Notes under the pieces: model-generated | Told to the model about the DNA's origin: nothing | Databases searched by the model: none | What the model saw: the letters and a program-made list of their open reading frames with translations, nothing else | Shown here: positions 47,145 to 59,888 of the stretch, one piece after another | Position numbering within the stretch: position 1 is the stretch's first letter | How the letters are laid out: the number at the start of each line of letters is the position of its first letter | Program-made: the position numbers and the translations under genes | NCBI GenBank assembly: GCA_016647705.1 | Contig: CM028328.1 | Coordinates: forward strand, 35,254,501-35,318,500 | Direction of reading: 5' to 3' | Source: Eucommia ulmoides | Taxonomy: Eukaryota; Streptophyta; Magnoliopsida; Garryales; Eucommiaceae | Length of the DNA stretch: 64,000 nucleotides

Positions 47145-47323
47145 CCTAACCAATGCTCTACCAGAATTTCCTCAGAACTCTACTTATTCTCACACAGGAT
47201 CTGCAATGCTAGCAGATCCACCCCTAGTGTATTGTTTTGCAAGGACCAAAGATTACGGAGTATCATATTATGAATCCCAAGTGAACCATATCAGACCAAC
47301 CATTTTTGGGCAACATCAAATAT

Positions 47324-49036
47324 TTAGTGGAATGTTGCTAAACGATGTTTGACACCTTGCATCCCTGACGTTTGGCCATTATCTCACTTCAACATACACC
47401 AATAACAGCGAAGGGCCAACACCAATAAACTCTCTATAAACAAATTAAAAGAGCCAAAAGAAATAGCATTTTTAACAAATTGAATTCAACATTCCGTTTT
47501 TCCTAACGAATCAGACAATCAAACATTCAAAATCACTAATATAACATAAATTAAGAACTGAAGAAACAAAATTGAAATTTTTAGATGCAAACCTGAACAG
47601 TGAAGGAGTGAACCCCAAAATTCAAATCTGGAGTGAGAAGAAAAATTAGATGAATGAGTGAGATGAAGTTAGAATTTAGAAGTTAGAAGAGAAGAGAAGA
47701 GAAGAGAAGAAAAGAAGTTACCAGATCGACGGCGGCTGAACAAGGATCGACGGCGGTGGCGGTGGCTGGTTCGCTGATCGACGGCGGCTGAACGAGTGCC
47801 GAGGATTGGTGGCGGTTTCTGGTCCGTTGTTCGACGGCGTCTGAACAAGGATGAGTGACGGTGTCTGGTTAGTCGGAGAACGGAGACAAGGAGCTGGAAA
47901 CTGGAGAGGAAGAGGAACGAAGAGGTAGAGATAGAAGAAGCGGCCGCGGCCCAAGAATGTGACGGGTAGGGGGTTTTTTAAGGAAAATATCGGAATATTG
48001 TATTTTCGGTTCCTTTTATGCATAGGTGTTTAAATGGACTCAAAAGGTTTCTAAAATGATAGACTTTGCTGCTTATATTTTAATTTTGTGCAATGAGATT
48101 TCTGTTTGAAAAAATTGACCGAATGGATCAATTTAAAAAAAAAAAAAAAAAATTGGTGCATTTTATCTTTTAAGGTCAAAATATTAAAATAAAGATATGG
48201 TAGGAGAATATTTCTTTTTATCTTTTAAACTTTTTTTTTTCCTGTGAGACCACAATCTCTCCACCACCACTCTCTCCCTTTCTCTTCTCTATTCATACCA
48301 AAATTTTAAATCGCCGTATCAGGTTACATAACGATAACGTTTGCGGTGTAACGGTATTAAAAGTATCGATTTGTCCGTAACGAGAATCAGCTATAACAGT
48401 CATGAATTTTTTAAAATCAATAGAACATCCACAAAAACTCAATAATAGTTATTGTTTTACTTATTTAACCCTTAATAAACACATTCTAATAGATATTATG
48501 ATATTTAACTACATATTCAACGTAATAAAGATATGAAAAAAGACAAAAAATTGTCGTATTAAACAATCTTAAAAAAATAAGATGATACACACAATATTTA
48601 ATAAAAATATATTATACAAACATGATAAAATAGTAAATTATACTTGTATATCATATTATCAATTATAATAAAGGGTCTAAGTACTCACTCCTCATTTAGA
48701 AATATTTTTAATCTCGTTTTTCTCTCTCAAATTGAACATAAAAATGTTAATGAGGCCATAACTAATGAATCATAGATTTTACCTACTCTGAATGTACTCC
48801 TGTTCACACAATATTAGTTATAATCAAAGGAGGACCAAGCAAATGAAATGACAGAATGAGAAATATATATGAATGATCAAGATGATGATAATTAGAGATA
48901 TGGCGAAGGATATATTTTGAAGAATATTTTATGCATTTCTAAGGTAAAATAACACTAATACTGATAAACTAGGATAACTCACTACACATAAAATTGATCT
49001 AATATGTGAATAAGTATTTGATTATGTGCATACAGG
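47324..49036. other. Gene-free stretch with one exon-like patch
   Basis: Mostly AT-rich with A and T runs. The GC-rich patch at 47715-47960 is described separately. Near 48310-48400 is a 'gtaacgataacg'-type repetitive word. Nothing else was recognised. Confidence 0.5.
47715..47965 (-). other. GC-rich exon-like patch with splice donor
   Basis: The minus strand is open for about 100 codons, Pro/Ser-rich, with a repeated 'cagccgccgtcgatc' word, and ends in ATCTG|GTAACT, a plausible donor. This is how many plant 5'-UTR exons look. No downstream coding exon was found, so it may be captured or relict DNA. Confidence 0.3.
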
Positions 49037-51056
49037 TGTTTAATTAGTGCCTTAGGTTTGTTTTAATGACAAAGGGTAGTTAGAATCGATCAACTGATTA
49101 GAAAGCCATTCAACTAATGGTAATTGTATTTTGAAAATTTGATAAAACTTGAAAAAATACTTAAACGATTGACCGAATGGAGAATCGATCGACTAAAAAT
49201 TACAGGGACCAGAAATTTAGAGAAAAATGGGGAAACGGTCGATCGATTGGCTGACTGATTGATACAAGTTCCCAAATAAATACAAACAATCAACTTCTTT
49301 ATGGGACTGGTCGACCGATTGATCTTAAGAACCATTGAGAATAAGATTTAAACAGCCGATCGATTTAGGAACCAGTCAACCGATTAGATTACCTTTTAAA
49401 AACAAAATTGAACGTTAAATGAAGATATTTTTGTCACAATATTTACAATTAAATATTTCTAAATCATTTTTAAATGGTCTAAAATATTTTTAATACTTCG
49501 AAATATTTTTTCATTTGAAATCATGAGGTTTGCTGGAAATAAATTTCGATCCTTGAATTTCTCAATTTCTTAGTCTTTTCGGTAAAAAATCATTCCATAT
49601 ATTTTGGGGCTGGTCTTTGAATTAATTTGGGCATGAATCATTACTAATTTAAAGGCAAATTAATGGTAAAACTACCTATTGGATATTAAATCTTATGGTG
49701 AGAGATATTGGGAGAGATTTGGGGATATCTTTGCAATATAGCCTTATTAGAGTTATTATTATTAGTATTTATTAAGGGTATAACTGTCATTTAATTGTTT
49801 TCTAGGTTTTCCATTGTACTCTTATATAAGTCTCTTTTTTCATTTGTATGATTGTATTCTTGATTTCAATGATAATAAAACCCTAACCGTCATCCATTTT
49901 CTCTCTAAACTTTTGCTGTTATTCATTAATCTTAACAAGCCTTTGGCGCCTCTCTTTAAAAATGCTTATAAATGAGCTACGTTTTTTTTGAGTTTAAACA
50001 TCAAGAGAAATAATATTTTTAGAAATCTTAAAAGTGATATTTTCTAAAAATAAAAATCTTAAAAGTTTGAAAGATCTAGATCAAAAGAAGGAAAAAAAAA
50101 AAGAGTGAGAAAATTTATTATACTCTTGAAGACATTTGTGAAAGAAGATCATCTTGAAAGGCAAGTTCATACTTTTGCTTTATAGAAAAAGTGCAACAAG
50201 AAAGAAAACAAATCTCTTTTCAGCAACCTTTAGTAAAAAATAGAACATCTCCTGATTGTCTCTATAACCGAGTTCATTTCAATTTCAAACCATTCTACGA
50301 GGACTTATGGTGAGATATTTCTTATTTAAATATTCAATCTATTAGTGATAAGTTTGTGTGCCCAGATTTGTGCTCAAGTATTATATGAATTACTACTTCA
50401 TTTTGAGCTTGTTTTATGAGATCAAGTTCAATTTTGAAAAATCGCTTTCTAAAAGAAATCTTTGAAACTTTTTATTGAAAATCCTTTTCAAAAGATAAAA
50501 ATGATTTGTATTATCTAGCATACTTGATTTTGTGCTTAGTGATTTTAAATTCAAATTAATACTTTCACGTAATTTAAATTGATTAAATGTTGAATTGTGA
50601 AACACTTTTATCACATAGATCGGGCTATTATTGAGTTTATTTTTATTAGTGTTAGTAAAAGCTCTTTATGAGAAAAGCAAATATATTTTTTGTATTTGTG
50701 TAAGGTTGTATCTCGAACCTAAATGTAATTGGTTTGGGTGAGAATCAAATTAAATATAAAGGGAACTTACTCAATTGAGATTATATGGGCTCTGATTCTT
50801 ACTTGTAAAAAGGATCAAAAATGGGTTTTTTAGTGGATTGAATTCCTTGTGAGACAGTTCAGGGGAATAGACGTAAGAAAGAGTAACTTGTCGAGCTACT
50901 ATAAAATTACTAGTTTTAAATTTCTCTATCCCTTGTTTTGTGTGTGCACACTAGAAATGACTCATCCACAATTAATCAAGATTAAAATCGACTAGGCTAT
51001 TAAAAATTTTAAACTATCTAATTCACCCTCTCTTGGATAAATTTTTGGGCTAACCG
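49037..51056 (+). mobile_element. Diverged family A-like solo LTR
   Basis: It starts TGTTTAATTAGTGCCTTAGG and ends in 'aattcaccctctcttgg...gggctaac', matching the family-A LTR end in plus orientation. In between are cgatcgattgg words, a TATA-like cttatataag (49822) and an aataaaa signal (about 49873), in the order U3-R-U5. Target duplications were not found. Clearly older than the other copies. Confidence 0.55.
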
Positions 51057-51865
51057 TTCATATTCTTTATACTATATCTGATCTAATTTATTCACTTCCA
51101 ATTCTGCCTCAACAAGTACAACAATCATTTCAAAACCTCTATCATATATGCCTTCAATTTTGGACATCATCAAAATCCATAATCCAATTTCACATAAATG
51201 CATAAAACGTAAATCCCTAAACTAATTTCTAATCATCACCTAAACACAAAACACAGACAATTAATCCCTCAATAGAAAAGACATAGCATATAACATAAAT
51301 CCCTAATCTAATTTCACATAAATCCACAAAACATAAATCCGTAATGGGATAAAATAAAGATAAACTACCATCAAAATAGAAATAATTAACAAAAAAAAAA
51401 AGTTAAAGAAAGCTAACTGCAAAATGAGTTGTTGGTAGTTGCTGCATTGAGTCATAGTGGTTGGGCAGTGTGGTGGTAATGGTAGCATATGGTTGTGGTA
51501 GTAGCGTGGCAGTGGGGGTGAGTGGTTGTGGCATGTTGTGGCGAAAAGACGAAAAGAGATAGAAATGAATATGGATGGATAGAGAGAGGGGGAGAGATAG
51601 ATAGAGAGAAACTCACAAGTGGGGGCTACATCTGGAAAGACAGTAGACAGTTAAACCAAAGAAAAATGTTGATGGCGGTACCGAATGATGGCGATGGCAA
51701 CAAACAATTTGAGAGAGAGGGCTGAGAAGAAGGAGATCTAATGAGGAATGGCACGATGTACTCTTACAAAGGGGTCTAAGTTTCGTAAATTTTATCAACT
51801 TATTACTGGTGGTTCAATATAAACACATAATCAACAATTTGAAACACCATTTATAATTTAATGGA
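51057..51865. other. Gene-free stretch
   Basis: AT-rich to 51420, then a gtggtagt-rich and a GA-rich patch (51420-51730). No gene supported. Confidence 0.5.
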
Positions 51866-51874
51866 TTTAATATA

Positions 51875-52818
51875 GGGGCATCCACCATTTACTCCTAAAA
51901 TACAAAAAAAAATTATGGATTACTCACATCATTTTTTTTTTGCACTAATAAATCCTTTTGTTTTTTTTTGTCCAAAGTACCCCTCATGTGAATGTTGAAT
52001 GTAATATCATTTTTTTTTTATGATGTTATATTTTTCTGAGTAATATACCCCTCATGTGGGTGTTGAATGTAACATTTAACACCTGTGGGTGTTGAATGTA
52101 ACATCAATTATATTTTTATTTTTTATGATGTTATCTTTTTTTTTTACTAACCCCTCACGTGGATGTTGAATGTAACATCAAGTGTTCTCATGTTTTACTG
52201 TAAATTGTAGGGTGCAAAGTGTAATTTTGTCAAGATATTTTGAAGTGGACTGTCACACACAAGCTTGAAAAATGTGCACCTTCATTCCTCATCACATCTC
52301 TCTCTAAATTCGTGCACTTCACCATGCAAAGTATTCCCACATTTATTACTTTAATCTTTCTCTCTCTCTCTCTCTCTAAGTGTGGAGAAAAAATAAAAAA
52401 TCCATGGAGAAACCCATTTTTAGAGAGAGAGAGAGGTGTTGAATGTAACATCCACGAACGATCGGTGACGATGAAGAAGACGACGAGCGATTGACGAATG
52501 GAAGGAAGATGTTTGCAAATCGATCGAAGACGAAGACGTATGCAAATCGATCGAATGGAAGGAAGAAGAAATCGCAAAGCGATGCTCGTCTACAAATCGA
52601 TCGGTGCTTGGGAAGGAAGATGCGAATCACAGGAGGGCATTTTGGTAATTTCGTCCCTCGCCATTTTGGGAAATGGGAGTTTTCGGTGTAAGGAAGACCG
52701 GCGATGAAAGTTTTCGATGCAAGAAAAGTCCGACGATGGGAGTAAACGGTGAAAGAAAAAGTTAGTGAGAGTAAACGGTAAATAATAACTCATTTTAAGA
52801 GTAAACGATAATTTTCCC
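51875..52818. mobile_element. Mutator-like non-autonomous element with perfect 9-bp target duplication
   Basis: TTTAATATA flanks both ends (51866-51874, 52819-52827). The ends are inverted: left GGGGCATCCACCATTTACTC, right (complement) GGGAAAATTATCGTTTACTC, both followed by a TAAAAT word. A 9-bp duplication and a GGG start fit Mutator-like elements. Inside are five 'gttgaatgtaacatc' words, a (CT)n run (52358-52378) and a region with repeated 'caaatcgatcg' (52500-52605). No transposase. Confidence 0.8.
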
Positions 52819-52827
52819 TTTAATATA

Positions 52828-53460
52828 AATAATGCTTAAGAAGGCCATCCATTTAAAAATCGCCAGATTAGTTAGAGACACTGCTCTTTATTTATAAGCA
52901 ACAGTTATACTACATAAAGGTCGTTTACAAACATAGGCTTAGGAACCACCATTTATATTCCTATCACAAAAAGCTCCTTCTAGTAAACCTTTAGACTCTT
53001 AAAATATTTTGTACTGATACATTGTTAGAGAAATATTTATGTGTATATTTAGCATGTTGTTCAATTAAATATTTAATATGTATTTATCATTCTCGTATAT
53101 TTATTAATTTTGTAAATTTAATAAAAAATAAAAAACAAAACACCAAAGAGAAAATAGAAAATTCCATTTTTGAGCATCTAACTAATGACTAATTTCGATA
53201 TAATCTAATAAGTTTGATGCATTTCAGTTTAAACCTTCTAAGTATACATTTAATTTTAAATGATTCTTCTGTCAATATTTCCATCCAAATTGGACAAAAA
53301 ACTTAGCATGCACACTTCACATGGCCTTTAACAAGGGTACATTGGTCTATTCTAATTTAATGATTTCTCAAACTTTAACTGGAGGTAAAACCTATCTTTC
53401 TTCCCACGTAAAACCCTCGGTAACCATTAAAGACTTGCAGCAAACCCATTTTCAAAAAAA
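52828..53460. other. Gene-free AT-rich spacer
   Basis: Nothing recognised beyond an A run near 53455. Confidence 0.5.
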
Positions 53461-53464
53461 AAAA

Positions 53465-55491
53465 AAAAAACACAAAGGAAGACTGAAGGGGTGATAAAGA
53501 TTGTGAAGGAATCGAATATTAAAATTACCAGATATATGCAGCAGAATATATAAAAAATTAAATCATAATTTAATATCAAATTCCTTAAGTCAGATCTAAC
53601 AGTATTAAAACAAAGACACATGTAATATTAAAACTCTTTTAATAAATATACTACTTTAGATGCTTCAGTCTCAAAGTCGGTACTTCTCGAGATATAATCT
53701 AAGAAGGCTCTTCCGACAGCGCCTGAACACGAACAAAAACAGCTACAAATAGAATTGACACAAATATCTCACTTATAACAATATCCAATAGAGAACCTCA
53801 GAAAGAAGAGTGTTCGTGGGATTTCTAAGATCATATATAATCCCAAGACTTTAAGATAGCTATGATTTAAATCTAAAAGATAACAAGATTCAAATCGGTG
53901 GTGCAAAAAATAAAATAGATCCCACAGACTCAGAAGACTGGGAAAAAAAAGGGAGGCCACAATGGACTCGCCAAAACTGATAGGGATGGGCGGCCATTAT
54001 GGTCTCTCCTTCCTTACAAACACAACTTAGGATTCAAAAACCTAGACTCTTTTTTTAATTACACTTTGGCCCTTTAATTTCTTAAGTTCAGCATTATTAC
54101 CCATTCTTTTTCAAGGACTCTTCTAATATCAATTCCCTATTTATATGCTCAAATAATGTCCCGATATACTACATGATAAAACTACAAGAGAATACTAATC
54201 TAATTTTACTTGATTTAAAGCACAAAGATAATATAAATCAGATTTCGCAGGCAAAAGTTGTTTCACAAGATTTTCAGGATATACTAAATAGAAAATAAAT
54301 TTTTACACAAAAATAATCTCACCGAGATTTCTTTAAGAAGATTTATCGTAAGATTCAAACCCGGTATAGCGAAAATGGCGTTTTCTTCAATGCAAAACTT
54401 TTTCTCTCAAAAATATTTTTGGCAAAATGATACTCTTTTTAAATAACCGATTTAAAATCTTGCTTTTGATTGATATGTATTTAAATTCACAAGTATATAT
54501 TTTAGATTTCAAACTATGCCCATAACTGGTATTTTTTAAAACATAAGACCATTCATATAGACCTCATATAAGATACTTTTTTAATTCTGAAATATTTGAT
54601 AAAAAAAAAAAAAAAAAAAATTTAAAAAGTGCAATATTAGTCCCCAAAACTTCTTTGATTGAAACCCCTTAAATATAGAAAATAGATTTACCGGTTAATC
54701 TCATAGAATCAAGTAATATAAGAACTAATTAATAAGATCTTCAAAATATATGATATTTATATGAAATATACTTAAATCCCTTTAAAATCTTATTTTATGA
54801 CATTCAAAACCATAGGATTTGGGTTGAATATCTCGAAAAATGAATAAGTCAGACATGATGAAAGTTGATCACTCGGCCGAGCAGTTGCCCTTCTAACGGT
54901 TTATTTCTCAACCGTTGGCAACCTCATTAGTCAATCGGACGTCAATCGCCAAAAAAAACATCCAGTATCTTCCAATTAATCGGCATCTTATCAGTCGACT
55001 GTTCAAGCCAAAAACTCAAAGTTTAGCATATTGGTTTTCCTAATCGACTGCCCATTCTGTCGGTCATCTGTCTAGGCCTGAATTCATTTCTTTTTCATTT
55101 TTAAACATTTTCTTGATCAACACTTTATGAAAAATATTTAGACTCTTTAATTTATCAAATCTTACCATGACACACATAATTTAATCAATTCAATAAGTAT
55201 CGTGCGTGATCCTAATCGGGTCACATTAAAAAACATAAAAATATTGAATTGTTTTACCTAGAAATACAAAAAATATTTTTTGCTCCAAAAAATCTTCAGT
55301 GTTTTTATTTGCAACCATCTTAAATCTTTTGTCAAATATCATCTTGAAAATTATCATCAAGCATTATCTTTGAAATTCAACATTTTTCTCATTTGCTCAA
55401 TTAGAACTAAATTATGAAATCACTCAATAAAAATATTAGTTCCGTAAAATATCAACGTTAATTTGTCCATCAAAACATCTAGGGTCAATAT
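53465..55491 (-). mobile_element. Diverged family A-like LTR
   Basis: The right end (about 55290-55491) matches the minus-strand LTR start: the 'cactcaataaaaatattagttccgt' region and 'ccatcaaaacatctagggtca'. Cggtcga/gtcgac words lie at 54870-55070. The left end is only loosely alike. Read as an old solo LTR; limits approximate. Confidence 0.5.
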
Positions 55492-55589
55492 AATCTCATC
55501 TCAATTATCCCACTACTTTGTTCAGAGCTTTGAGTGAATTATATTAAATCAAATCACATGGGTCACATCTATCTTTATTAAGAGTGATA

Positions 55590-55757
55590 TATCCCTTCGT
55601 GCATACTCGTATATTTCCATTCATGTCCTACTATACTCAATGAATACCTTTGTGGGATCATGGTTGAGTGATAGATTCCTTCGTGCGTACTCGTATATTC
55701 CCATGCATGTCCTACTATACTGAATGAATACATTTGCAGGATCATGGTTAGAGAAAA
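55590..55757. repeat. 84-bp tandem duplication
   Basis: 'ccttcgtgcatactcgtata' at about 55594 recurs at 55678 with an offset of 84 bp and few changes. No further copies and no gene in the surrounding 55492-56022. Confidence 0.75.
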
Positions 55758-57155
55758 AGACTCAATATTTTCAAAGTATAATAACTCATACATTTAATAC
55801 GCAGTACCTCAACTACAAAACGTTCATTGAATACAATTATACCTCAGGTATCCTATTTTTACTCAAGCAAAACTACCATATAAGATATCAAGGATGATCG
55901 CGTTCAATCTCTTACTACTTCTAGGTAAGTCACCTTATAGATGTTCCAGTATCCCATACTAATGGATCGAGACTCACGATTCTTAAAGAGAACATCATAT
56001 CAAACTCAAATAGACTGTGGAGTGTTGTCCTAAGGAGCTACCCAAGAGAGGGGTAAATTAGGTAGTTACTAAAATTAAACAATTATTTTTTTTAAATACA
56101 AATAATCAATTTCTCTAAATAGATTATTATCCTTATACGCAGCGCATATGTATTTAATACTAAGTGCATACCCAAATACAAGATAGAAAAGTAAATTAGT
56201 ACAACACATAAGAATTTATCCTGGTTCGATCAAGTTAATCTTCTCTACTTCCAGTCCTCCGAGCTCCACGGAGATTCGCAATCCACTAAACCCCTTGATT
56301 CATTTACTAGGTAGAAATCAAACCCTTACAATTCACGATTCTTTTATAGGCACAAAATCAACCTTTACAATTTACCCTTTTAACGGGTTAAGGATGAACC
56401 CCTATTTTTTTCTCAGGCTAAAGATAAACCTAAGTCTCTCTCACTTATCCTTTTCATAGGGAATGATTAACATTTACAAATCACTCAAAAAATAATTCAA
56501 TTGCAGGATAAATCAAAACCCAATTTTTTTCAAGGGAAAAGAATAACCTAACATTTTTATCGGGATAAAGGTCAAACCCTAATTTTTTTTTTCACAAAAA
56601 AAAGATTGAAACCTAGTTACCCTAACTAAGCACCGTCCTAAACGTGTCTAATCCACTCAAACTCACAAATACAAAAAAATACGAGTTGTTTCCCACAAGG
56701 AGTTTCTATCACCTCAATACGAATATACTCAATTAATATCCCGAATAATTACTACGTAATAGATACAATGTGAGGCAATTCAAATTTGATTAATAAATAA
56801 TGTGGGTAGCACAAATTTAGCACGTTATCAGATAAATAGGCAAAAATCGCTTAAAACGATTTTCAGGCTTTTAAGTTTAAAAATAATTTTTCTAATAACC
56901 CTAAACCAAGTAATCAAGATAAATATAACTTTAAAATGACTAATATAACTTGGAAGGATCTCACAGGAAAACACCAAAAACAATAATGGAATAGCAATTT
57001 GAACCAAAATCGGTGACGTCAAACAGTAAGCGCTTTAGATCAAGAACTTATAACAAATCTCTCGTATAATAGATGGTAAATAGATCAAATATATTCAAAT
57101 CTCTCAAATCTCTCTCTTGGAATTATAAAAAAACAGATAGTTTTTTTACCAAGAG

Positions 57156-59888
57156 TAGGGGTGTGCAACAGGCTTTTTTGGGTGGTTTGGACCAAACCAA
57201 TACTAGGCGGTTTAGGCTAGTTTGAACCATGAGCCGCTCAATGATGTGCGGGTTGTGTAGGTTGGCTAGTATAAACCATAGGCTACCCAATAGTGTGCGG
57301 GTTGGGCTTATTTTCGGGTTGGGCCTATATATATATGCATGCAGTGGATTGAAATCAAAAGAGAAAATCATCCAGAAAATTTTAGAGAGAGAGAGGTTCA
57401 GTTCGACGGACGGCAATGAGCTGTCAGCGGTGAGCGTTCGGTGGCCATGGTCGTGGCTGTTACGCATGTGCGTGATTATGTGGGTATCGTTGTCAATTCC
57501 AGGAGAGAGCAAAGGTTGTTCGGCCGGTAGGGTAGGGTGGTTCATCGACGGCGTGGCGGTGTATTTTCTTAGCATCGCCGGTAAGCGGGAGTTGGGTTCG
57601 GCAGTCCAGTTCTTCGTCAATCACTGTCTAGTCGTCGACGATCGTCGATCTGGTGAGTATTTGTGTGTATTTTATCTGATCATTTTGGTGGGTGTGTACA
57701 TGCATGTGTGTTACGGGTATGGATCGGTAAAATTTTTCGGCAGTGTGTGTATGTGCTCTGTTTTTGTCGACAGTGTGTGTCGTGTGTGTGTGGGTTTAAT
57801 CGAAACATGTGGGTTTGTGTTTGTTCTGATTGTCCAGTTAGTGTGTGTGTGTGTGTCGCCATCAGTTAGTTTGGCCAGCGGTGAGTAAGAATAAGTGAGA
57901 GAGAGGGTGTCGTCGGCGAAGGTGGTAGATGTTCCTCCTTTGGTCAAACCGTGGGGGTATGTATTCGGTGAAAGAATGTGTGTGTGTGTCGCTGCTGTGC
58001 ATGTGGGTGTGATCGGAAGTGGGTGATCAGCGGTGGGTGAGTGTGTGATATCGTCGGTCATCAGCTGCTGGGAGCAAACTGAACCAAAAACAAAAAGACA
58101 CGGAAGAAAAAGAAAGAAAAAAAAATGAAAAATTGCACAAATAACCCCAACAAAATTCAAATCCATCTCGCGACCCGTGAACTATTCGGAATGGATAACC
58201 TTTTTTTTCGTTAAGTTTATTTTAGTTTATTAAATTAAATTCTAGCATCAAATTTTTGTAACCGGAATAATAAATTTTGGGACCATTTGTATTACAAAAT
58301 TTTATGCAGTAATTAATGGAATGAAATTTATCGAATAATAGTTGTCATAAATAAAATGTGGGGAATAGGAAATTACGGAACTTAGGACCTGTATTACATG
58401 ATTAGGCTATTTTGTATAAAATATTAATTTATGCCCTGTTACTATTAGGTTTGCAGGCACTGGAGTATCGGTAGAGGGTAGTCAATGAAAACTGTTCGGA
58501 GCGGATAATCAGGTGAGTGTACTGTCTTCTAGTAAATCTATTTTCATATATATATATATGATAGAAAATGTGTTTACTTAAAACTGGATGATTTTCTGAC
58601 TTATATGGATCAAGCGGTTCTGGGTGTTTTTGGAAATGTGGATTACGTTGGTTTTACAGAAAGTGAAAAATGATTTGTTGAATTTAGTTGGTTACTAAAG
58701 AGGGTAGAAAAATGATATTTGGATTAAATCGGTTTTGGAGATAGAGATCGATGTTCTTGATTTGTAATTTGACGATTATGTTATTAATTTGATGATGCCA
58801 TACTATTTATCTGCTTCGGCAGAGTGACGGTTATCTATTTCGGCAGAGTGATGTTATTGATTTGACGATGTTATTGATTTGACGATGCCATAGTATTTAT
58901 CTGCTTCGGCAGAATGGTGATTATCTGCTTCGGCAGAGTGGCGATTATCTACTTCGGCAGAGTAGCGATTATCTACTTCGGCAGAGTGGTGATTATCTGC
59001 TACGGCAGAGCGTTGTTATGTCTCTCTAGGAAGGCAAATCCGACGGGTAGTACGGTACCATTACAACTCCCGATCGTGAGGTTAAAACGATCCTATGGCT
59101 AGTCGGAGGGTGGTGTGGTGTGGTGTTTTGTCATAAATAGTGAACTGGTTGAATAAATTTATATATATTACTTTATACTGGATTGGATGGATTGGTGTAT
59201 CTATTATTTTGTTTGCTTTACACTATTTGGATAGATATAGTATTCTGGTTGATTTTCACTGCTGAGATGGAATGTTATGAATATGTGAGTTTATTTCTGT
59301 GGTGACAAGAAACCTGAGTTTCCATGTGGTCTATGGTTATTATATTTTATTGTTATTGGGTGGTTTAAATACAGTATTTATTTATAGTGGTGACAGTTGA
59401 AAATTCGTTCCAACTATGATATACGGTATTATTGTTATATTATTTCATTTCATTGGTGGCAGTGGAACCGGGTACGTGGTTATGTTATATTATATTTCAA
59501 AATATGGTGTGTATTATTTATTGGTTTTGAACTGTAGTATTTAAATTCTTATACTTGATCCATGCAAAACGTTTTTATTTATGAAGACAGTACACCAATA
59601 AAATTTTTTGGTTTCAGGTACTGTGGCTAGGAGTTGGTCCACTACTGGCAGTAGGGAGAGTCTAGATGTAGTGTCGTGTTGGAGGTGAGTCGGTAGGACG
59701 TGAACCGTGGAAGGTTCAGGTATTTTAGTAATTTTGGTTGTGGATATTCAAAACAAGTATATATATTTTACAGTAGCGCGAGTGTGTATGTATATATGTC
59801 TGATTGGATACTTGTGGATTGGTCTGATGACGTTAGGTCTACGTCACGCTCGGCCTCGGGTGATGGGTGCTCGGGGTGGGGTGTGACA
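57156..59888 (+). mobile_element. Insert in the family A LTR, mainly a Tekay-like solo LTR
   Basis: The insert ends in ggggtggggtgtgaca, the usual 3' end of Del/Tekay-type gypsy LTRs, where TTGGTATCAGAGC would follow in a complete element; here family-A sequence follows instead. Exon-like borders (gatctg|gtgagt at 57652, gtttgcag|gcactgg at 58457, gtttcag|gtactgtgg at 59619) fit long LTRs of this group. The left end is not fixed; 57156-57300 (taggggtgtgcaac start) may be a separate element. The 219-codon open frame at 57229-57888 has no recognised domain. Confidence 0.4.
58898..59017. repeat. 24-bp minisatellite, five units
   Basis: Units of tatctgcttcggcagagtgg plus cgat start at 58898, 58922, 58946, 58970 and 58994. 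Two looser units lie near 58807-58855. Confidence 0.85.

Larger units (their letters stand above)
42199..47318 (+). mobile_element. Element D: Tat-like LTR element carrying two other retrotransposons
   Basis: The 5' LTR (42199-42858) and a 3' LTR piece (47145-47318) share the block from 'cctaaccaat-ctctgcc' to 'ccatttttgg'. AATAT flanks both outer ends (42194-42198, 47319-47323). The primer site TTGGTGTC and the LTR start resemble element C. After the primer site only an early gag-like part is seen (to about 43210). Element E (43218-44090) and the copia element F (44040-47144) lie inside. Broken. Confidence 0.7.

Noticed and set aside
57229-57888. 219-codon plus-strand open frame, the longest in its region
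   Set aside because: No recognisable domain, many GT-repeat-derived residues (Cys/Val runs), and it lies in a region that looks like the 5' part of a long LTR with a donor site at 57652 in its middle.
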